Source of the DNA: Sphagnum compactum
Lineage: Eukaryota; Bryophyta; Sphagnopsida; Sphagnales
Assembly (NCBI GenBank): GCA_965153455.1
Contig: OZ234496.1
Span: 16,856,304-16,920,303 of the forward strand
Reading direction: 5' to 3'
DNA length: 64,000 nt
Of the stretch, positions 59,931 through 64,000 are shown piece after piece. The notes beneath the pieces were generated by a model. It was not told the origin of the DNA and searched no databases. It was given only the letters and a program-made list of their open reading frames with translations. Positions within the stretch are counted from its first letter, which is position 1. Each line of letters begins with the position of its first letter. A program made the translations under genes and the position numbers.

Positions 59931-60779
59931 AAAGCTTCATGGCTTGGAAAAAAAGACTTTTGACATGACACTAATGCATGTAAATTTGATTTCGGATTCA
60001 CAATAACCAAGTTAGGTAGGAAGTCATATTACAAAACTTCCCAGGCCAAAATGTGGGTTGTTGTTGTTGTTGTTGTTCATTACTTAAATATGAAGCTTTG
60101 GAATTTCTGAATTGTGGATTTGAGGAACTTTGCAAACGGGCCAACAACTTCAAAGGGGCCAGAGCCAACCAGCACCCACCAGCTTACCATCCACTAGATG
60201 CCCAGTATGACTCAGTTGTGGGATGAATCTCAAGTGAGTTCAAATTCGGTTTCACCTCGGTAACCCATTTTGTAAGAAAATAGGTCCGACGGGCCTATAT
60301 AGAGGTGGTAGGTAGGAAAATTGTGCTACTACTAGGTACGTAGATGGTTTATAGTTTATACATAGGTAAGGGTTGTTTGTACTACTTACTAACAAACCTG
60401 CTTGTGGGTTGTTCGTTAGTAGGTAGGTAGTAAGAAAGCAACTGAGCTAATCACACTATGGTTGGCTAGGGACTTGGAACTCAACATAAAAACTATTTTC
60501 TGATCACTTACTATCATCACTTTTTTTATGGCCAATTTTTGCATGAAAAAATATTTTGACTTTCTTCGTTTGAAAGAAGAAATCATCATTTCTTAACTCT
60601 TTTTTGTTATAAATGTAAATAATCACCATTTTTAGAGACGTTTTATAATCCTGAGGAACTTAATTAATTGCAACATTTTGACTGTTTGTTGTTTAGAGCA
60701 CCGATTTCTAAAGAATTGTTGCCATCAAATGTGTGATAGAAAAAATCTGGAAAAAAATAATCCCCTGTCTACCATCCAT

Positions 60780-60862
60780 CCTTCATGGTGCGCTGGTGGG
60801 TGTTGGTGCACTCTGGCCATTTGGAGGAGTGCTGGTGAATGCTGGTTCACTCTGGCCGTTCA
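60780..60862 (+). repeat. Short tandem duplication, ~40-bp unit x2
   Basis: Two units around GTGCGCTGGTGGGTGTTGG and GTGCTGGTGAATGCTGG, each ending in CACTCTGGCC. Confidence 0.75.
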
Positions 60863-60899
60863 AGCAGACGATAGTCTTATCCTAGTGCTGAAAATCTGA

Positions 60900-61905
60900 G
60901 ATTTGCTTGTAAACAAGTTTCCGGGGTTATATATCTAGACTCAGCTTCTCATTAGTATATCTAGAGCCATCTAATGATCCCCACCTCCTTCATTGATGGA
61001 TTAAATTCATGAGTTTCAAGGTCCCAATGCATTCCTCATATTTGAGCAAAACCCAAAAGCCACTTGAAAATTCTTGGTCAGATGACCACATGAAAGCTCT
61101 CATCACACAACCCTATTCCAACATTTTTTTTTGAAAAATATTTTAATTTTCATCACTCACACCCATTTAGAATTTTGTGAAGACTTGCTCAGATTTTGTA
61201 GTGTAATTCAAGGGCACCTTACCCAGGTAAAATAATCCTCAAAAGATTTAGCCAAATAAAAAAATAAAATTATATATGTATATATATTTGTCAGAATTGT
61301 TGAGAATTGAACTCTCACAACTTTTGTGGTGAAACATGTATTGACCCAACCATCGGGTGACTATTACAAATGCAAATCACAAGCTATATTTTACATACTT
61401 ATTTCCCAACTGTTGAAATTCTAAAAAATAAAATTTGAAACTGCCAAACCTTGTTTTTTACAATAAATAAATAAATGATATTCAACAAATAAGTGCCCAT
61501 TACCAGTGGGAGCTACAATAATAGCCACTTTTAGCAATTAGGAGGCATTTTAGAGGTCAACAACCCAAAATTATCAATGAGCACAATTAAATAGTTATTT
61601 TATGACATGCACAACATGGACACTAAAACCTTTCCAAGCTCAAAGAACACTCCCTAGTAATGGGTCACAGCTTTCCCAGACAGGAGTCTTCAAACAGTTT
61701 GGGGGTAAGCTAAGCCGTGCATCATGCACTTCACCATTTACAGTAGCACCGACCAAAGCTAATCAACTCTGCCAGTAGCTCAGGGACACAGACTAAAGAA
61801 CCCAATCCCTCTTTCCTCACATGGGATGAGGAATACAAGAGCTGACAATCGGTTCCTACTTAAAGAGAAGGGTGGTTGTAAGGGTGGTTGTGTAGGCTTC
61901 TTCCC
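60900..61905. other. Intergenic DNA, nothing recognised
   Basis: AT-rich sequence with a TA-rich spot near 61270. No ORF or repeat of note. Confidence 0.5.
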
Positions 61906-61908
61906 CGA

Positions 61909-62069
61909 AGTGTCTAGTGTCTAGTGTTTACCTCTTTTATTTTGTGTTATGTTGTGCTCTAGCAAACCTCATCCCTCTTCTCTGTAACTTAAGTGTCTAG
62001 TGTCTACCTCTTTTATTTGTGTTATATTGTGCTCTAGCAAACCTCATCACTCGACTCTGTAACTTAAGC
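61909..62069 (+). repeat. Tandem duplication, ~80-bp unit x2
   Basis: GTGTCTAGTGT(T/C)TACCTCTTTTATTT starts each unit; both continue with GTGCTCTAGCAAACCTCATC and CTCTGTAACTTAAG. Confidence 0.92.
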
Positions 62070-62689
62070 ACTAAGTTTGGTTTCGGAGTTTGAAACTACA
62101 CTACTAGATTGTTCAAATCCTATGTATGCCAAACTGCAAGAGGCTACTAGAGTATCTATCCCCAAGGTTGAGGGTGTCCTCGGGAAATCACATTCAGAGC
62201 ACTGCCTACTTCTCTGCTTCTTATGATTGCTCATACAGTAAAGTACTTATTGCCAAAGTAGCTTGATTTTTTCATAAGATTGTGTAAATCTTGTTACAGA
62301 GCCAAACTCTTCCAACCCTCTTCTTGTTAAAACCCTTTTCCAACATATCTTCTTAAGATCAACCCGCCAGTGTGTAGTTAGATACATAGGCTAGTAGTAT
62401 AAGATTGTAACCTTCCACATCTCCAACTCTTTGAGAAATATTGAAAAATCTTGCCGAGTGTTTTTCACCCAAGCTCCTCCGTTTGTTTTGACATGGAAAC
62501 CAGTGTTGTCCAGTTCTGGTTCTTGGGTCAAATACTGGGTACCCAGATTGTTGGTTTTAAATTCTGAAAACCAACAAAAAAATAAAATGGAAATCTGAAC
62601 TAGCCTAATAATTATAACCGACCCCAAAATGTGTTTTATGCAGGTTAGAAAGTCCAACTTAAGTTATGCAATATAAGTTTTCTTATGTT

Positions 62690-62850
62690 CTAGAGTTTTT
62701 AGGGTTGAAGTTATAGAGTTTTGATTTTATGGTGTTAGGTTTAAGAGTGAGGTTTTATGGTTGAGATTTTAGGGTTTAAGATTGAGATTCTAGTGCTGAG
62801 GTTTTTTACCTGCAAATGATTGTGAGTTATAGAGTTTAGGGTTAAAGTGT
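62690..62850. repeat. Degenerate TTTAGGG-like tract
   Basis: Over about 150 bp the words TTTTTAGGGTT, GTTAGGTTTAAG, TTTTATGGTTGAG, TTTTAGGGTTTAAG and TTTAGGGTTAAAG recur, resembling decayed plant telomere repeats mixed with GAGGTTTTA units. Confidence 0.65.
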
Positions 62851-62854
62851 ATGT

Positions 62855-64000
62855 TCCCAATGCTCACCATGATCTTTCCTCAAATTGTTAACTAACAAGT
62901 TTGAGCTCTGTGCTACTTTGCACTGCCATAGACAATGATTCAATTATTTTTTGTGAACATAATAATTTTGTTGTAATTTATTTTATTTTGTTAAAAGATA
63001 TAATTTTATAAATGTCACTAGATGTCATTTTGTTCTATTAGTATTTTTTTTAATATTCTTAATTTGCTAGGCAAAATGTCAAGAAAAATCTGATTCATTC
63101 GAGAAGTTCACAATAAAATACAAACAGACAAAATCTAAAAAACATTGAGAAGGTACAAGACACCCAACAAAATGCAAACTAAAAATAAAAATAAAAAATT
63201 TTAAAATAAAATTTGATCTATGATGAATTATAATTCGAAATGATTTTGGAATTGTCATAGTGACGATCACCAAAATCCCATCCTACATAAACGAGTTCTA
63301 ATGAAACATTGTCACTTGAATTTTTGCCCTTCTTTCAAAAAAAAGCACATAGTTGGTCGCAAGAGAGTAGAGTACCTGATTCAACCCTCTTCAAGAACTT
63401 TGATGTTTCCACATGAGAATCTTTGTTGGGAGTGGAGGGACATTCAACGGATATTTTGGTTTCATTCATGAAACGGATTTGGGTACATGAGAAATGAAGC
63501 CTAACTTACCATCAACATCAACTACTACGAAGGTAAGGGTTCATCATAGGACGGATGAGGGACATTGAATGAAATAGTGTTTAAAGAGTTTGGTCACCAT
63601 CCATTCACGATAGCTCCACTATTTAATTTTGCTAGAGTTGGGAGTTAATATGCTATGGAAAAACACGGATGTTGAAGGAAGAATTGCAAATCAACTCATT
63701 GAATATCGGAACTGGCAAATTGAAAGACTTCATCATATCATTCAATGAAATGTGAAATGCTCACAACCATTAGAGTTGCACACCATACTTTACATGAATG
63801 GTGATTATCAACAAAATGTTCGTGCTGTGTTCTCAAAAGGTTCCCATGACCTTGCTGTCAAATTCTCTTAACTTTCCAAATGGGTTCCCAAAGTGTTCCC
63901 TAACATATTCTCAAGAGCACCAATAGGGAACAATGTAAAGGAACAATTAACAAAAAATGGGACCTCCACCCACATTTTGGTCTCTATCCAACATAGAATG
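62855..64000. other. AT-rich window end, nothing recognised
   Basis: Short ORFs only (for example 63079-63273 on the minus strand), without recognisable similarity. Confidence 0.5.

Overview
The window looks like nuclear DNA of a land plant, probably a seedless one (bryophyte, lycophyte or fern), though the lineage is inference. The evidence is a plant-type ABCG half-transporter, a plant cytosolic-type glyoxalase II split into seven exons, a membrane-anchored FkbM-like methyltransferase, a Ty3/gypsy relic, CCCTAAA telomere-type repeats, and long AT-rich gene-free stretches. The genes sit in GC-richer islands. No bacterial operons, rRNA, intact tRNA or CRISPR array were seen.

Layout. 1-4 kb: decayed Ty3/gypsy pol on the + strand (protease, reverse transcriptase, RNase H, integrase), running in from outside the window. 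6.8-7.9 kb (-): intronless FkbM-like methyltransferase, bracketed by a degenerate inverted repeat and with a candidate MITE upstream. 10.4-14.5 kb: a decayed segmental copy (A) of 20.3-27.0 kb (B). 17.2-21.5 kb (-): a six-exon gene joining an alpha/beta-hydrolase (SERAC1/SesB-like) domain to a long C-terminal region I do not recognise. 24.3-27.3 kb (-): complete seven-exon glyoxalase II, every junction resolved and in phase, 260 aa. 27.4-54 kb: AT-rich DNA without supportable genes but with several repeats, including a roughly 7.4-kb segment bracketed by inverted copies of a ~330-bp sequence and a perfect 22-bp inverted repeat. 55.05-57.26 kb (+): intronless ABCG half-transporter with a minisatellite on each side. 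57.6-64 kb: no supportable gene, a few short tandem duplications and degenerate telomere-like DNA.

The most unusual item is the hydrolase fusion. Its nucleophile elbow reads GHGYGG, with Gly (GGC) where Ser is expected, and the oxyanion-strand and late His positions also look changed, while the frame stays open across all five introns. It therefore looks like a maintained pseudo-hydrolase fused to a new domain. Fragments of this gene and of glyoxalase II occur in the same order and orientation in block A, so the gene pair was once duplicated together and one copy has decayed.

The intact genes do not form an evident pathway. Glyoxalase II detoxifies methylglyoxal in the cytosol, the ABCG protein is a membrane exporter, the methyltransferase is probably endomembrane-bound, and the hydrolase fusion may be a signalling or immune-type scaffold (inference only).
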